Shown: in pieces, positions 31,191 through 39,891 of the stretch
Numbering within the stretch: the stretch's first letter is position 1
Layout of the letters: each line of letters begins with the position of its first letter
Assembly: GCA_947501005.1 (NCBI GenBank)
Contig: CANMTU010000001.1
Span: 2,628,501 to 2,692,500 of the forward strand
DNA from: an uncultured Erythrobacter sp.
Lineage (GTDB): Bacteria > Pseudomonadota > Alphaproteobacteria > Sphingomonadales > Sphingomonadaceae
Direction of reading: 5' to 3'
DNA length: 64,000 bases
The notes under the pieces: model-generated
Databases searched by the model: none
The model's input: the letters and a program-made list of their open reading frames with translations, nothing else
Told to the model about the DNA's origin: nothing
Position numbers and translations under genes: made by a program

Positions 31191-31949
31191 CTATTCGATG
31201 TAGATTCCGGCGACCTTCCATGCGCCGTCTTCCCGAATCATGGATAGAGTCTCGACCTTGGCGTCGGCGCTGTTTCCGAAGTTGGTCTCGAACGTCACGA
31301 TGCGATAGTCCTGCGGGGTAGGCGGCGCATCGACTGAACGCAGCCTGCGCGATACCGCCTGGCCCAGCGGAACGCGGACTTTGCGCGAAATATCGGTCCA
31401 CACCTGCAAGGTGTTCGCCGCGCGGAAAGCCGCCGCGGTCCCTGCGTAGCTTGTCGCCCAATCCTCGGCATCGCCCAGTTCGAGCCAGTCGCGCGCCGCG
31501 TTTTCCGCCGCACGGTTCGATTCCTGCGCGGCGGCAGTGTCTGCCGCCGGACCGTTGCCCGGCAGCGCTCCTGCAACGGCCAGGGCCAGTAGGGTCGAAA
31601 ACATGATCATAACTCCAATGCTCCAGGCGAGGGTTCGCCGTCGGCCCTGCACCGCGGGTTGCGGCCCCTGGGGCTGAACGGAAACATCGGCCGGGCCCGC
31701 GAGATCGGCACCCCCCAAATCCTCGTCCGCAAGATTATCGGGGGGCGCGCCTTCGACCGTCAGCAGCAGGCGCGCCGCTTGCTTGCTGCTCGTCACGGAA
31801 AGCTTGCGCCGTGCGGTGCGCAGCCGGTCGTTGATCGTGTGGACGGACAGGTCGAGGGTGCGCGCCATCGATTTCGCATCATGTCCGCGCAGAAGCAGCC
31901 GCAGCGCTTCCTTCTCCTTGTCGGTCAGGTTTTCGTAGCCTTCGGGCAT
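31191..31949 (-). CDS. Membrane-anchored LuxR-type regulator with DUF4019 domain
   Basis: A 252-residue protein. Residues 1-65 form a LuxR-type helix-turn-helix (LTDKEKEALRLLLRGHDAKS and SVHTINDRLRTARRKL). A low-complexity linker follows, then one transmembrane helix at about 106-128 (AWSIGVMIMFSTLLALAVAG). The C-terminal domain after residue 145 fits DUF4019 (ARDWLELGDAEDWATSY, LSMIREDGAWKVAGIYIE) and would be periplasmic. This layout suggests a one-component regulator that senses an envelope condition and binds DNA from the membrane. Its target and signal are unknown. It is divergent from the ribbon-helix-helix gene, 84 bases away. Confidence 0.82.
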   Translation of the reverse strand: MPEGYENLTDKEKEALRLLLRGHDAKSMARTLDLSVHTINDRLRTARRKLSVTSSKQAARLLLTVEGAPPDNLADEDLGGADLAGPADVSVQPQGPQPAVQGRRRTLAWSIGVMIMFSTLLALAVAGALPGNGPAADTAAAQESNRAAENAARDWLELGDAEDWATSYAGTAAAFRAANTLQVWTDISRKVRVPLGQAVSRRLRSVDAPPTPQDYRIVTFETNFGNSADAKVETLSMIREDGAWKVAGIYIE

Positions 31950-32033
31950 CGCGTGGTCCTAACCGCCCGGGCGCCCCCTTCCGACCCCCAAAAACTTGTG
32001 GAACCGCCGTGGCTGCTTTGCCATGCCCCGCCC

Positions 32034-32264
32034 ATGGCCCCACCCTATCATCCGCCGCGCAAATATTCCGTGCGCATCGAAGGGCACCGCACCTCGATCA
32101 GCCTGGAGCCATTGTTCTGGGACATGCTCGGGGAAGCCGCGCGGGCGGAGGGCATTGCGCGCAACGCCCTGGTCGCGCGGATCGATGCGGAGCGTATCAG
32201 GGCCACAACCTCGCCCGGCCTCGCCAGCGCGATCCGCGTCTGGCTGGTTGCGAACCGCACATGA
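32034..32264 (+). CDS. Ribbon-helix-helix domain protein
   Basis: A 76-residue basic protein. A beta-strand segment (KYSVRIEGHRTSISLE) is followed by two helices (LFWDMLGEAARAEGIARNAL and the C-terminal LASAIRVWLVAN). This fits the RHH_4-type ribbon-helix-helix family common in alphaproteobacteria. These are presumed DNA-binding or protein-binding regulators, often near aryl or metabolic genes. The start at 32034 is fixed by homology wording (PPRKYSVRIEG), not by a clear ribosome site. The frame extends upstream only through the regulator gene in antisense. Its end overlaps the start of the hairpin at 32269-32292. Confidence 0.75.
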   Translation: MAPPYHPPRKYSVRIEGHRTSISLEPLFWDMLGEAARAEGIARNALVARIDAERIRATTSPGLASAIRVWLVANRT

Positions 32265-32265
32265 A

Positions 32266-32293
32266 AACGGCGGCAGGATCGCTCCTGCCGCCG
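32266..32293 (-). terminator. Intrinsic terminator after the small tail-anchored-type gene
   Basis: GGCGGCAGGA (32269-32278) pairs with TCCTGCCGCC (32283-32292) around the loop TCGC. Read on the minus strand the ten-base stem is followed by GTTTTC, a short T-run. It ends the minus-strand gene at 32318 and also closes the plus-strand ribbon-helix-helix gene two bases before it, so it is probably two-way. Confidence 0.8.
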
Positions 32294-32317
32294 CATCTTC
32301 TGGCATTATCCGTCCGG

Positions 32318-32545
32318 TCAGTACTTCGCGGTCGCGTCGCTGGCCGGGTAGGTTTCGTCCAGAGCCTCGTCGGTCCGGCTCATCGTGTCGCCGCTGGTGC
32401 GGGTGGCGGCGGCACCGGCATCGCGGAAGGCGCCGTTGGGCTGACCGTCGGCGAAGGCCACGCCGTTGCGGTCCTTCTGCGAGTTTTCGTAATACTTGTA
32501 CCCGGCATAGCCGATGGCGCCGAGGGTTGCGAGTTTGAGAAGCAT
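32318..32545 (-). CDS. Small hypothetical protein with N-terminal hydrophobic helix
   Basis: A 75-residue protein. Residues 1-13 (MLLKLATLGAIGY) form a short hydrophobic helix that runs into YKYYENSQKDRN. A hydrophilic tail follows, rich in Thr, Asp and Ala (ATRTSGDTMSRTDEALDET). The start at 32545 has AAGGACG upstream. Such small proteins occur beside murA in sphingomonads as I recall, but no function is known. It is 66 bases downstream of the murA stop on the same strand and is followed by a clean terminator, so it may be expressed from the murA transcript. Confidence 0.65.
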   Translation of the reverse strand: MLLKLATLGAIGYAGYKYYENSQKDRNGVAFADGQPNGAFRDAGAAATRTSGDTMSRTDEALDETYPASDATAKY

Positions 32546-32611
32546 GCTGCGTCCTTTCGAGTCTGTGCCCCCTGAACGGTGCAACCCCCGGAAAGGTCCG
32601 TGGATAATCGC

Positions 32612-33895
32612 CTAATCGTCGCCGACCCGCTCGATATCCGCGCCGACCAGTTGCAGCTTTTCCTCCAGCCGCTCGTACCCCCGGTCGAGGTGGTAGAGGC
32701 GGCGCACGGTCGTCTCGCCCCGGGCCGCGAGGCCGGCGATGACCAGGCTCATCGAGGCGCGCAGATCGGTCGCCATGACCTCGGCGCCGGTGAGTCCGTC
32801 CACCCCGCGCACCACGGCGGTGCGGCCCGAGGTTTCGATGTCGGCCCCCATGCGCGCCAGTTCGGGCACGTGCATGAACCGGTTCTCGAAGATCGTCTCG
32901 GTCAGCACGCTGGTGCCTTCGGCGAGGCACAGCAGGCTCATCAACTGGGCCTGCATGTCGGTCGCAAGGCCCGGGAACGGCGCGGTGGTTAGGTCCTGCG
33001 CCTTGAGCTTGCCATTCGCGGCGATGGTCATGCCGTTGCGGTCCGCCTCCACGCCCACCCCGATCTGGCGGAGGGCGTCGATGGTGGACGCCATGTCGTC
33101 GGCATCGGCGCCTTCCAGCCGCACCTCGCCCCCCGTGATGGCGGCGGCGCAGGCATAGGAGCCGGCCTCGATCCGGTCGGGCATGACGCGGTAGGTCGCG
33201 CCGTGCAGCTTGCGCGTGCCGTGGATCGTTAGGTCGGAGGACCCGATGCCCTCGATCTGAGCCCCCATCGCGGTGAGCAGTTTGCACAGGTCGACGATTT
33301 CCGGTTCGCGCGCGGCGTTGGTCAGCCGGCTGGTGCCGTTCGCCAGGACGGCGGCCATCAGCGCGTTCTCGGTCGCGCCGACGGAAACCACCGGGAAATC
33401 GAACGAACCGCCCGGCAGGCCGCCATCGGGCGCGCTGGCCCGGACATAGCCTTGCGCCAGTTCGATCTCGGCCCCGAACGCCTCCAGCGCCTTCAGGTGC
33501 AGGTCGATCGGGCGATTGCCGATGGCGCAGCCGCCGGGCAGCGAGACGGTCGCCTCGCCGGTGCGCGCCAGCAGCGGGCCGAGCACGAGGATCGAGGCGC
33601 GCATCTTGCGCACGAGATCGTATGGCGCGACCGAACTGGTGATCCGCATCGCTTCCAGCGTGACGTTGCGCCCGAATTCCTCGGGCCGCTTGCCGGGGAT
33701 CGTATGGCTGACGCCGAACTGGCCCATCAGATGCTGGAACCCGTCGATATCAGCGAGGCGCGGCAGATTGCGCAGCGTCACCGCTTCCTCGGTCAGCAGG
33801 GCGCAGGGGATGAGGGTGAGTGCGGCGTTCTTCGCCCCCGAAATCGGAATCGTGCCGGAAAGGCGATTGCCGCCCTTGATGATGAGCTTGTCCAT
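32612..33895 (-). CDS. murA: UDP-N-acetylglucosamine 1-carboxyvinyltransferase
   Basis: A 427-residue enzyme of the first committed step of peptidoglycan synthesis, transferring enolpyruvate from PEP to UDP-GlcNAc. The catalytic cysteine is Cys123 in [12 protein letters not shown], so the enzyme should be fosfomycin-sensitive (the natural Asp variant is absent). The N-terminal [18 protein letters not shown] and C-terminal [13 protein letters not shown] blocks fit EPSP-synthase-fold MurA. It is divergent from galU across 139 bases. Confidence 0.96.
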   Translation of the reverse strand: MDKLIIKGGNRLSGTIPISGAKNAALTLIPCALLTEEAVTLRNLPRLADIDGFQHLMGQFGVSHTIPGKRPEEFGRNVTLEAMRITSSVAPYDLVRKMRASILVLGPLLARTGEATVSLPGGCAIGNRPIDLHLKALEAFGAEIELAQGYVRASAPDGGLPGGSFDFPVVSVGATENALMAAVLANGTSRLTNAAREPEIVDLCKLLTAMGAQIEGIGSSDLTIHGTRKLHGATYRVMPDRIEAGSYACAAAITGGEVRLEGADADDMASTIDALRQIGVGVEADRNGMTIAANGKLKAQDLTTAPFPGLATDMQAQLMSLLCLAEGTSVLTETIFENRFMHVPELARMGADIETSGRTAVVRGVDGLTGAEVMATDLRASMSLVIAGLAARGETTVRRLYHLDRGYERLEEKLQLVGADIERVGDD

Positions 33896-34034
33896 GGCTG
33901 CGATCTCTTAGCCGCACGCAGCCAGAGGGCAAGGGTGCCGGTCTGTCCCGTTTGAGGCCACCGAACGCATCATTCGATGGTTTCGCCGCCTTCCCGATTG
34001 ACCCGGGCATGGGCGGCGCCATAGGCCTTCGCCC

Positions 34035-34910
34035 ATGACACACAAACCGATCAAGAAAGCCGTCTTCCCCGTCGCCGGTCTCGGCACGCGGTTCCTGCCC
34101 GCCACCAAGGCGATCCCCAAGGAACTCCTCCCGATCGTCGATCGCCCGCTGATCCAGTATGCGGTGGACGAGGCGCGCGAGGCGGGGATCGAACAGATCA
34201 TCTTCGTCACCGGCCGCGGCAAGACCGCCATCGTCGAGCATTTCGACATCGCCTTCGAGCTTGAAACCACGATGGAACAGCGCGGCAAGGACCTCTCCGT
34301 GCTCGATCCCACCCGCGCGACGCCGGGCGACATCATCACCGTGCGCCAGCAGGTGCCGCTCGGGCTCGGCCATGCGATCTGGTGCGCGCGGGCGATCGTG
34401 GGCGACGATCCCTTCGCCATCCTCCTGCCCGACGAGCTGATGATCGGCGAGCCGGGCTGCATGAAGCAGATGGTCGAGGCGTATAACGAGGTCGGCGGCA
34501 ATCTTATCTCGGTCCTCGAAGTGCCGCAGGACGAGGTGTCGAGCTATGGCGTGATCGCGCCGGGCGAAACGAAGAGCGACACGCTGACCGAAGTCACCGG
34601 ACTGGTGGAAAAGCCGGCCGCGGCAGAAGCGCCGTCGAACAAGATCATTTCCGGCCGCTACATCCTGCAGCCCGAAGTCATGCGCGTGCTGGAAAACCAG
34701 GGCAAGGGCGCGGGCGGCGAGATCCAGCTGACCGACGCGATGGCCCGCATGATCGGCGACCAGCCGTTCCACGCCGTTACCTTCGCCGGCAATCGCTACG
34801 ATTGCGGCAGCAAGGCCGGCTTCGTCGAGGCGACCCTCGCCCTCGCGCTTGAGCGTGACGATATGGGCGCCGATATCCGTGCCATCGCGGAACGCTTGCT
34901 GGCCCGCTGA
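34035..34910 (+). CDS. galU: UTP-glucose-1-phosphate uridylyltransferase
   Basis: A 291-residue nucleotidyltransferase that makes UDP-glucose for exopolysaccharide, lipopolysaccharide and glycolipids. The nucleotide-binding opening is VFPVAGLGTRFLPATKAIPK, followed by ELLPIVDRPLIQYAVDEA. The conserved catalytic aspartate region is LLPDELM, and GLVEKP and SGRYIL are GalU signatures. The start at 34035 follows no strong ribosome site, but the N-terminal homology is exact. The glnE start follows within 40 bases. Confidence 0.95.
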   Translation: MTHKPIKKAVFPVAGLGTRFLPATKAIPKELLPIVDRPLIQYAVDEAREAGIEQIIFVTGRGKTAIVEHFDIAFELETTMEQRGKDLSVLDPTRATPGDIITVRQQVPLGLGHAIWCARAIVGDDPFAILLPDELMIGEPGCMKQMVEAYNEVGGNLISVLEVPQDEVSSYGVIAPGETKSDTLTEVTGLVEKPAAAEAPSNKIISGRYILQPEVMRVLENQGKGAGGEIQLTDAMARMIGDQPFHAVTFAGNRYDCGSKAGFVEATLALALERDDMGADIRAIAERLLAR

Positions 34911-34948
34911 GCTTGCGCCGCCGGCCCTTGCGCGGCACAGCGCAGGGC

Positions 34949-37645
34949 ATGGCGGCGGATTGGGCAGATGCGATGGAAAGGGCGCGGCAGTTCGCGCCCT
35001 ACCTCGCCCGCAATCTCGAACGGTTTCCCGAGCTTGCCGCCCTGCTTGCGAGCGGAGCGGGCGACGAGGCGCTACGCCTCGCCAAGCATGCCGGTGACGG
35101 CGCGCCCGATGCGATGCGCGCCCTGCGGCTGGAAAAGAACGCCCTCGCGCTCGTGCTCGGCATCGGCGATCTTGCCGGCTTCTTCCCGCTCGACACGGTC
35201 ATGCGCGAGCTCTCGGTGTTCGCCGACCGGGCGCTGCACCGGGCGATCGAGACGGCGATCGCCCGCCGGGTGCCCGATGCCGGGGCCAACGGTTTCATCG
35301 CCCTGGCGCTGGGCAAGCACGGGGCGGGGGAACTCAATTACAGCTCCGACATCGACCCCATCCTGCTCTACGATCCTGACCGGCTCGCCCGGCGGGAGCG
35401 GGACGAGCCGGGCGCGGCGGCGCAGCGTTACGCCCGCGAGGCGGTCCGCACCCTGACCGACGTGACGGCGGACGGATACGTCTTCCGCGTCGACCTGCGG
35501 CTGCGCCCCGCAAGCGAGATCAGCCCGCCCGCCATCCCCCTGGGCGGCGCGATCACCCATTACGAAAGCTCGGCCCTGGCGTGGGAACGCGCCGCCTTCA
35601 TCCGCGCGCGCGCCTGCGCGGGAGATATCGCCGCGGGCGAAACCTTCCTCGACCATATCCGCCCTTTCGTGTGGCGCCGCAGCCTCGATTTCGGCGCGAT
35701 CGACGAGGTGCGCCGCCTCACCCACCGCATCCGCGAGAAAACCGCCGGGCCGCGCGTGCCCGAACCGGGCTACGACCTGAAACTGGGGCGCGGCGGGATT
35801 CGCGAGGTCGAATTCTTCGCCCAGACGCATCAGCTGATCCATGGCGGGCGCGACCGCAGCCTGCGCCGCCGCGGGACGCGGGCGACGCTCGATGCGCTGG
35901 CCGCCTCGGGCCGGATCGAGAGCGGGACGGCCGAAGCGCTGGGCGCGAGTTACGACGGGTTGCGGGTGATCGAACACCGCCTGCAGATGGTCAACGACCG
36001 CCAGACCCACGCCCTGCCGGCGGGCGCTGCGCTCGACACCGTCGCCCGCCTGCACGGCCTCGCCGACGGGGCGGCGCTGGTCGCGCATGTCCGCTGCCTC
36101 GCCGCGCCGGTTGCCGATGCCTATGACGCGCTGCTCGACGAGGATCGTATTTCGGTCGCGCGGAGCGCCCCGCATATCGCGGCGGACGAAACCCCGCCGG
36201 ACGCCCCGCTCGCTCCCGAACTCAATGCGCGGATCGATCGCTGGACCGATGGCCGCTACCAACCGCTGCGCAGCCCCGCCGCCATTGCCGCGTTCGAAAG
36301 CGTGCGGCCACAACTCGAAACCGCGCTTGCCCGGTCGAGCGATCCGGCGCGCGCCATCACCCGGTGGGAGACGCTGCTGTCGCGCACGTCGTCAGCCATC
36401 AACCTGTTTCGCCTGCTGGAGGCGCGGCCCGGCCTGTTCCAGTTGGTGGTCGACATCCTCACCCTTTCCGCCCCGCTGGCGGACGCGCTGGCGCGGCGGC
36501 CCGAACTGCTCGACACGCTGATCGATCGCAGCGCCCTCGACCTGCCCGGCGATGTCGAGAGCCTGATGGCGCGCATGCAGCAGCGCGAGCGCGGCGATAC
36601 CTACGAGGACGGGCTCGACCGGATCCGCATCGTGACTGCGGAAACGCGCTTCGCCCTCGGGGTGCAATTGCTGGAACGGGCGCACGATCCGCTGGCCATA
36701 GGGCGGGCGCTGTCGCGCGTGGCGGAGGCGGCGCTCGGCGCGGCGCAGGCGGCGGCGGCGGACGAGTTCGCGCAGCGCCATGGCCGGATCGCGGGCACCG
36801 CCCTGCTGGTCCTCGGCCTCGGCCGGCTGGGTGGCGGCATGCTCACCCATGCCTCCGACCTCGACGTGATCTACCTGTTCGCCGGCCCCCATACCGGCGA
36901 ATCGGATGGGGAGCGGCCGCTGGGCGCGACGCTCTATTTCAATCGCCTCGCCCAGCGGGTGAGCGCGGCCCTCTCGGTGCCGACTGCGGAAGGCGCGCTG
37001 TACGAGGTCGATACCAGGCTGCGGCCCCAAGGCGCGCAGGGTCCGCTGGCCGTCAGCGTCGAAAGCTTCGAACGCTATCAACGCGAGGATGCCTGGACGT
37101 GGGAGCATATGGCCCTGACTCGCGGCCGGCCCCTGACCGGCCCGGTAGAGGACCGCGCGGCTCTGTCCGCCCGGATCGACGCGATCCTGCGGGCCCCGCG
37201 CGACGGCGACGAACTGTTGCAAGCGGTGCAGGACATGCGCGGCGAGATGGCGCGGCACAAGCTGCCGCAAGGACCGCTCGACGCCAAGCTGATGCGCGGC
37301 GGGCTGGTCGATCTGGAATTCCTGATCCACGCGGTGCAATTGCGTAACCGGGCCGCGCTGGTCGCCGATCTGGGCGATGCGATCGCGGCGCTTGCCGAAC
37401 GCGGCCTGCTGCCGGGCGCGCTGGGCGAGGCGCACGACTTGATGACCCGGCTGCTCGTCTCTACCCGCCTGCTTGCGCCCGACCTGCAACCGCCGGGCGA
37501 TTATGCCGCCGAATTGCTGGCGCGATTGTGCGGGGCCGAGGATTTCGCCGCCCTCATGGCCGCGTTCGGCGCCGCGCGGCAAACCGTCGGCGCGGCATGG
37601 CGCACCGTGTTCGGACAAGACCTGGAACTGGAACCACACGAATGA
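34949..37645 (+). CDS. glnE: Bifunctional glutamine synthetase adenylyltransferase/adenylyl-removing enzyme
   Basis: An 898-residue enzyme that adds and removes AMP on glutamine synthetase in response to PII protein, tuning ammonia assimilation. It has two nucleotidyltransferase domains. The N-terminal (removing) one has the metal pair Asp134/Asp136 in YSSDIDPIL; the C-terminal (adding) one has Asp637/Asp639 in HASDLDVIYLF. Both are intact. The start at 34949 (MAADWADAM) has CGCAGG before it; a TTG at 34913 would add 12 basic residues. The stop overlaps the bcp start by four bases. It links functionally with gltBD and gdh elsewhere in this window. Confidence 0.95.
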   Translation: MAADWADAMERARQFAPYLARNLERFPELAALLASGAGDEALRLAKHAGDGAPDAMRALRLEKNALALVLGIGDLAGFFPLDTVMRELSVFADRALHRAIETAIARRVPDAGANGFIALALGKHGAGELNYSSDIDPILLYDPDRLARRERDEPGAAAQRYAREAVRTLTDVTADGYVFRVDLRLRPASEISPPAIPLGGAITHYESSALAWERAAFIRARACAGDIAAGETFLDHIRPFVWRRSLDFGAIDEVRRLTHRIREKTAGPRVPEPGYDLKLGRGGIREVEFFAQTHQLIHGGRDRSLRRRGTRATLDALAASGRIESGTAEALGASYDGLRVIEHRLQMVNDRQTHALPAGAALDTVARLHGLADGAALVAHVRCLAAPVADAYDALLDEDRISVARSAPHIAADETPPDAPLAPELNARIDRWTDGRYQPLRSPAAIAAFESVRPQLETALARSSDPARAITRWETLLSRTSSAINLFRLLEARPGLFQLVVDILTLSAPLADALARRPELLDTLIDRSALDLPGDVESLMARMQQRERGDTYEDGLDRIRIVTAETRFALGVQLLERAHDPLAIGRALSRVAEAALGAAQAAAADEFAQRHGRIAGTALLVLGLGRLGGGMLTHASDLDVIYLFAGPHTGESDGERPLGATLYFNRLAQRVSAALSVPTAEGALYEVDTRLRPQGAQGPLAVSVESFERYQREDAWTWEHMALTRGRPLTGPVEDRAALSARIDAILRAPRDGDELLQAVQDMRGEMARHKLPQGPLDAKLMRGGLVDLEFLIHAVQLRNRAALVADLGDAIAALAERGLLPGALGEAHDLMTRLLVSTRLLAPDLQPPGDYAAELLARLCGAEDFAALMAAFGAARQTVGAAWRTVFGQDLELEPHE

Positions 37646-38130
37646 CCGATGCCGACGAAGCCGGCGCCTACCGGGCCGGAGACGCCTTTCCCGAGTTCGC
37701 ACTGGAAACGCCGGACGGCGGAACCCTGACGAAGAGCGACCTTGCCGGGCGCAAGGCCGTCATCTTCTTCTATCCCAAGGACAACACGCCCGGCTGCACG
37801 AGCGAGGCAATAGATTTCACCTCGCTCAAGCCCGAATTCGCCGAACTGGGGGTCGCGCTGCTGGGGGTGAGCAAGGATTCGCCGCAGAAGCATCGCAATT
37901 TCATCGCCAAGCATGACCTCACAGTCGATCTCGCCACCGATGCACAGGAGGGCGGGCTGTCCGACCGGCTGGGCATCTGGACCGAGAAGCGCAATTACGG
38001 CCGCACCTATATGGGGATGGTCCGCACCACTTATCTGCTGGATAGCGACGGCACGATCCTCCTCGTCTGGCCCAAAGTGCGGGTGAAGGGCCACGCGGCC
38101 CAAGTGCTGGAGGCCGCGCGCGGGGCATGA
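37642..38130 (+). CDS. bcp: Peroxiredoxin of the Bcp/PrxQ type, single cysteine
   Basis: A 162-residue thioredoxin-fold peroxidase. The peroxidatic cysteine is Cys52 in KDNTPGCTSEA. The resolving cysteine found five residues later in E. coli Bcp is isoleucine here, and there is no other cysteine. The protein must act as a 1-Cys enzyme, resolved by an external thiol. Other family blocks are VIFFYPKDN and VRTTYLLDSDG. It overlaps glnE (ATGA) and the next gene likewise, so all three are translated as a chain. Confidence 0.93.
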   Translation: MTDADEAGAYRAGDAFPEFALETPDGGTLTKSDLAGRKAVIFFYPKDNTPGCTSEAIDFTSLKPEFAELGVALLGVSKDSPQKHRNFIAKHDLTVDLATDAQEGGLSDRLGIWTEKRNYGRTYMGMVRTTYLLDSDGTILLVWPKVRVKGHAAQVLEAARGA

Positions 38131-38921
38131 CCGCCCGTTCCCTCTCCCGCGCCATCCGCGACGCCCTGCTGACCGGCGAGGCGAAGGCCAAGGTCTTCGC
38201 CGCGCGCAGCGTGGCGCGCGACTGGCGGCTGGACCGGCTCGCCTTGCGGTTCGACTGCGTCATGCCGGCCCGGCCCGCCTGGCCGGCCGGGCTGCAATTG
38301 GCTGCGCCGCGCGATCTGCCCCGGCGCGGCAAGGGCGGATCGCCGGAGGGCCGGTTGGCCCTGTGGCATGCGCTGGCCCATATCGAGTTCGTCGCCATCG
38401 ATCTCGCGCTCGACATGGCGGGGCGATTCGGTGCGGAAGCCGGGCCCGGTTTCGTCGCCGATTTCCTTTCGGTCGCGGCGGACGAGGCGATGCATTTCGC
38501 CCTGCTCGAACGCAAGCTGCGGTCCCTTGGTTCGCATTACGGCGCCTTGCCGGTGCATGACGGCTTGTGGAGCGCGGCGCGCGATACGGCGCACGATCTG
38601 CGCGCGCGGCTCGCCATCGTGCCGATGGTTCTTGAAGCCCGGGGGCTGGACGTGACGTCCGCCACGCTCGCCCGGGTAAGGCAGCAGGGCGACGCGGACG
38701 GCGCCCGCATCCTGCAACGAATCCTCGATGACGAGATTCGCCATGTCCGGATCGGAACGCGGCACTTCCACGAGGCGTGCGCCAGCGAAGATGAATGCCC
38801 TGAAAGATTATGGCAGGATTTGGTCGCGCGGCACTTTTCGGGGGCGCTGAAGGGTCCGTTCAACGACTCGGCGCGGGAGTTGGCCGGTTTGCCGCGCAGT
38901 TTCTACGCAGGTATTGTTTGA
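38127..38921 (+). CDS. DUF455 ferritin-like protein
   Basis: A 264-residue helical protein of family DUF455, related to ferritin-like di-iron folds. Candidate metal ligands recur in helices: HALAHIEFVAIDLAL, AADEAMHFALLE, MVLEARGLD and LDDEIRHVRIG. This Glu/His pattern fits a di-iron four-helix bundle such as MiaE-like hydroxylases, but the substrate is unknown. It is translationally coupled to bcp (ATGA at 38127-38130). An oxidative-stress or tRNA-modification role is possible; neither is shown. A structured region follows before the M23 gene. Confidence 0.85.
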   Translation: MTARSLSRAIRDALLTGEAKAKVFAARSVARDWRLDRLALRFDCVMPARPAWPAGLQLAAPRDLPRRGKGGSPEGRLALWHALAHIEFVAIDLALDMAGRFGAEAGPGFVADFLSVAADEAMHFALLERKLRSLGSHYGALPVHDGLWSAARDTAHDLRARLAIVPMVLEARGLDVTSATLARVRQQGDADGARILQRILDDEIRHVRIGTRHFHEACASEDECPERLWQDLVARHFSGALKGPFNDSARELAGLPRSFYAGIV

Positions 38922-38941
38922 TTTACCATTTCCCCGTCTAA

Positions 38942-39049
38942 CCAAACTCACGACATGCCGGGGGGTTCCGGTTAGAGTGAAAAACGTTGGGCGGTCCAAT
39001 CGGGAACGGCCGCCCAACCATCAGAAGCGCGGGAAACCGCGCGGTTTGG
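38942..39049 (+). promoter_or_regulatory. Candidate structured leader RNA before the M23 peptidase gene
   Basis: CCAAAC (38942-38947) can pair with GTTTGG (39044-39049) to close a region holding two strong stems. GTTGGGCGG (38986-38994) pairs with CCGCCCAAC (39010-39018). GCGCGG-GAAA-CCGCGC (39027-39042) is a six-bp stem with a GNRA loop. A weak CCGG/CCGG stem (about 38958-38971) may add a fourth helix. The closing stem ends ten bases before the ATG at 39060, next to the likely ribosome site ACGGGA. This is a three-way-junction shape of riboswitch size, but no known class is recognised. Confidence 0.4.
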
Positions 39050-39059
39050 ACGGGAATTT

Positions 39060-39731
39060 ATGGTTACGAAGCGCACCTCGCTGACCCTTGCGGCGATCAC
39101 GGCCACCTTCGCCATCGCAGCGGCTCCGGCGCATGCCGAAGACGGCCCCGGCGCGGCGACGGCCACCGCCGCGGCCGGCGCGATCGACTTGTCGAAGGTC
39201 GCGGAAAGCCAGGCTCCGGGCGACGATGCGCAGTTCCAGGAATTGTTCGCCCGCTGGGAAAACCCGGCCAAGCCGACGGTCCTGACCGGTCCGATCGTCA
39301 CCGTGCCGTCGCGCATGCCGGTCGAACATGCCCGCCTCAGCAGCGATTACGGCACCCGCACCCACCCGGTGCTCGGCCGGCGGATGGGCCACAAGGGCAT
39401 CGATCTTGCCGCCCCCACCGGCACGCCGATCTATGCGACGGCCGACGGCACGGTCAGCCGCGCCGGCCCGTATTCGAGCTACGGCAATTATGTCGCCATC
39501 GAACATGGCGGCAAGATCCAGACCCGCTATGCCCATATGTCGCGCATTGCCGTCGCGGCCGGCACCAAGGTCAAGAAGGGCGAGCTGATCGGCTATGTCG
39601 GTTCGACCGGCCGCTCCACCGGCCCGCACCTGCACTACGAAGTGCGGGTCGACGGCGAGGCGGTGAACCCGGTTCCCTACATGATCGAATCGCAGGCGCA
39701 GCAGGCCTTCGCGATGGCGACCGGCGAGTAA
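39060..39731 (+). CDS. M23-family metallopeptidase (LytM-type), secreted
   Basis: A 223-residue exported cell-wall endopeptidase. The signal peptide is residues 1-26 (cleavage AHA-ED). The M23 domain has all zinc ligands: His111 and Asp115 (MGHKGIDLAAP), then His192 with catalytic His190 (GPHLHYE), and His159 (RYAHMS) nearby. It should therefore be active on peptide crosslinks rather than a degenerate EnvC-type activator. The upstream 120 bases can fold into two strong stems. An intrinsic terminator follows, so it is a single-gene unit. It could be the hydrolase served by FtsEX, but no evidence ties them. Confidence 0.92.
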   Translation: MVTKRTSLTLAAITATFAIAAAPAHAEDGPGAATATAAAGAIDLSKVAESQAPGDDAQFQELFARWENPAKPTVLTGPIVTVPSRMPVEHARLSSDYGTRTHPVLGRRMGHKGIDLAAPTGTPIYATADGTVSRAGPYSSYGNYVAIEHGGKIQTRYAHMSRIAVAAGTKVKKGELIGYVGSTGRSTGPHLHYEVRVDGEAVNPVPYMIESQAQQAFAMATGE

Positions 39732-39769
39732 GCCACGCCGCCCCACGGGGGCATCAGACAGGTTCCAAG

Positions 39770-39799
39770 GGCGCCGGGCATCGTTCCGGCGCCTTTTTT
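39770..39799 (+). terminator. Intrinsic terminator after the M23 gene
   Basis: GGCGCCGG (39770-39777) pairs perfectly with CCGGCGCC (39786-39793) around an eight-base loop and is followed by six T residues (39794-39799). It lies 38 bases after the M23 stop and separates that gene from the acyl-CoA synthetase gene. Confidence 0.92.
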
Positions 39800-39891
39800 C
39801 TTGCCCGCGCCACCGGTATGCGTAGTCTTTCGCAACCGAACAGCGACCCGAAACGGCCCGCGAACGAGGCCGCCGGGGGGAGAGGCGAAGC

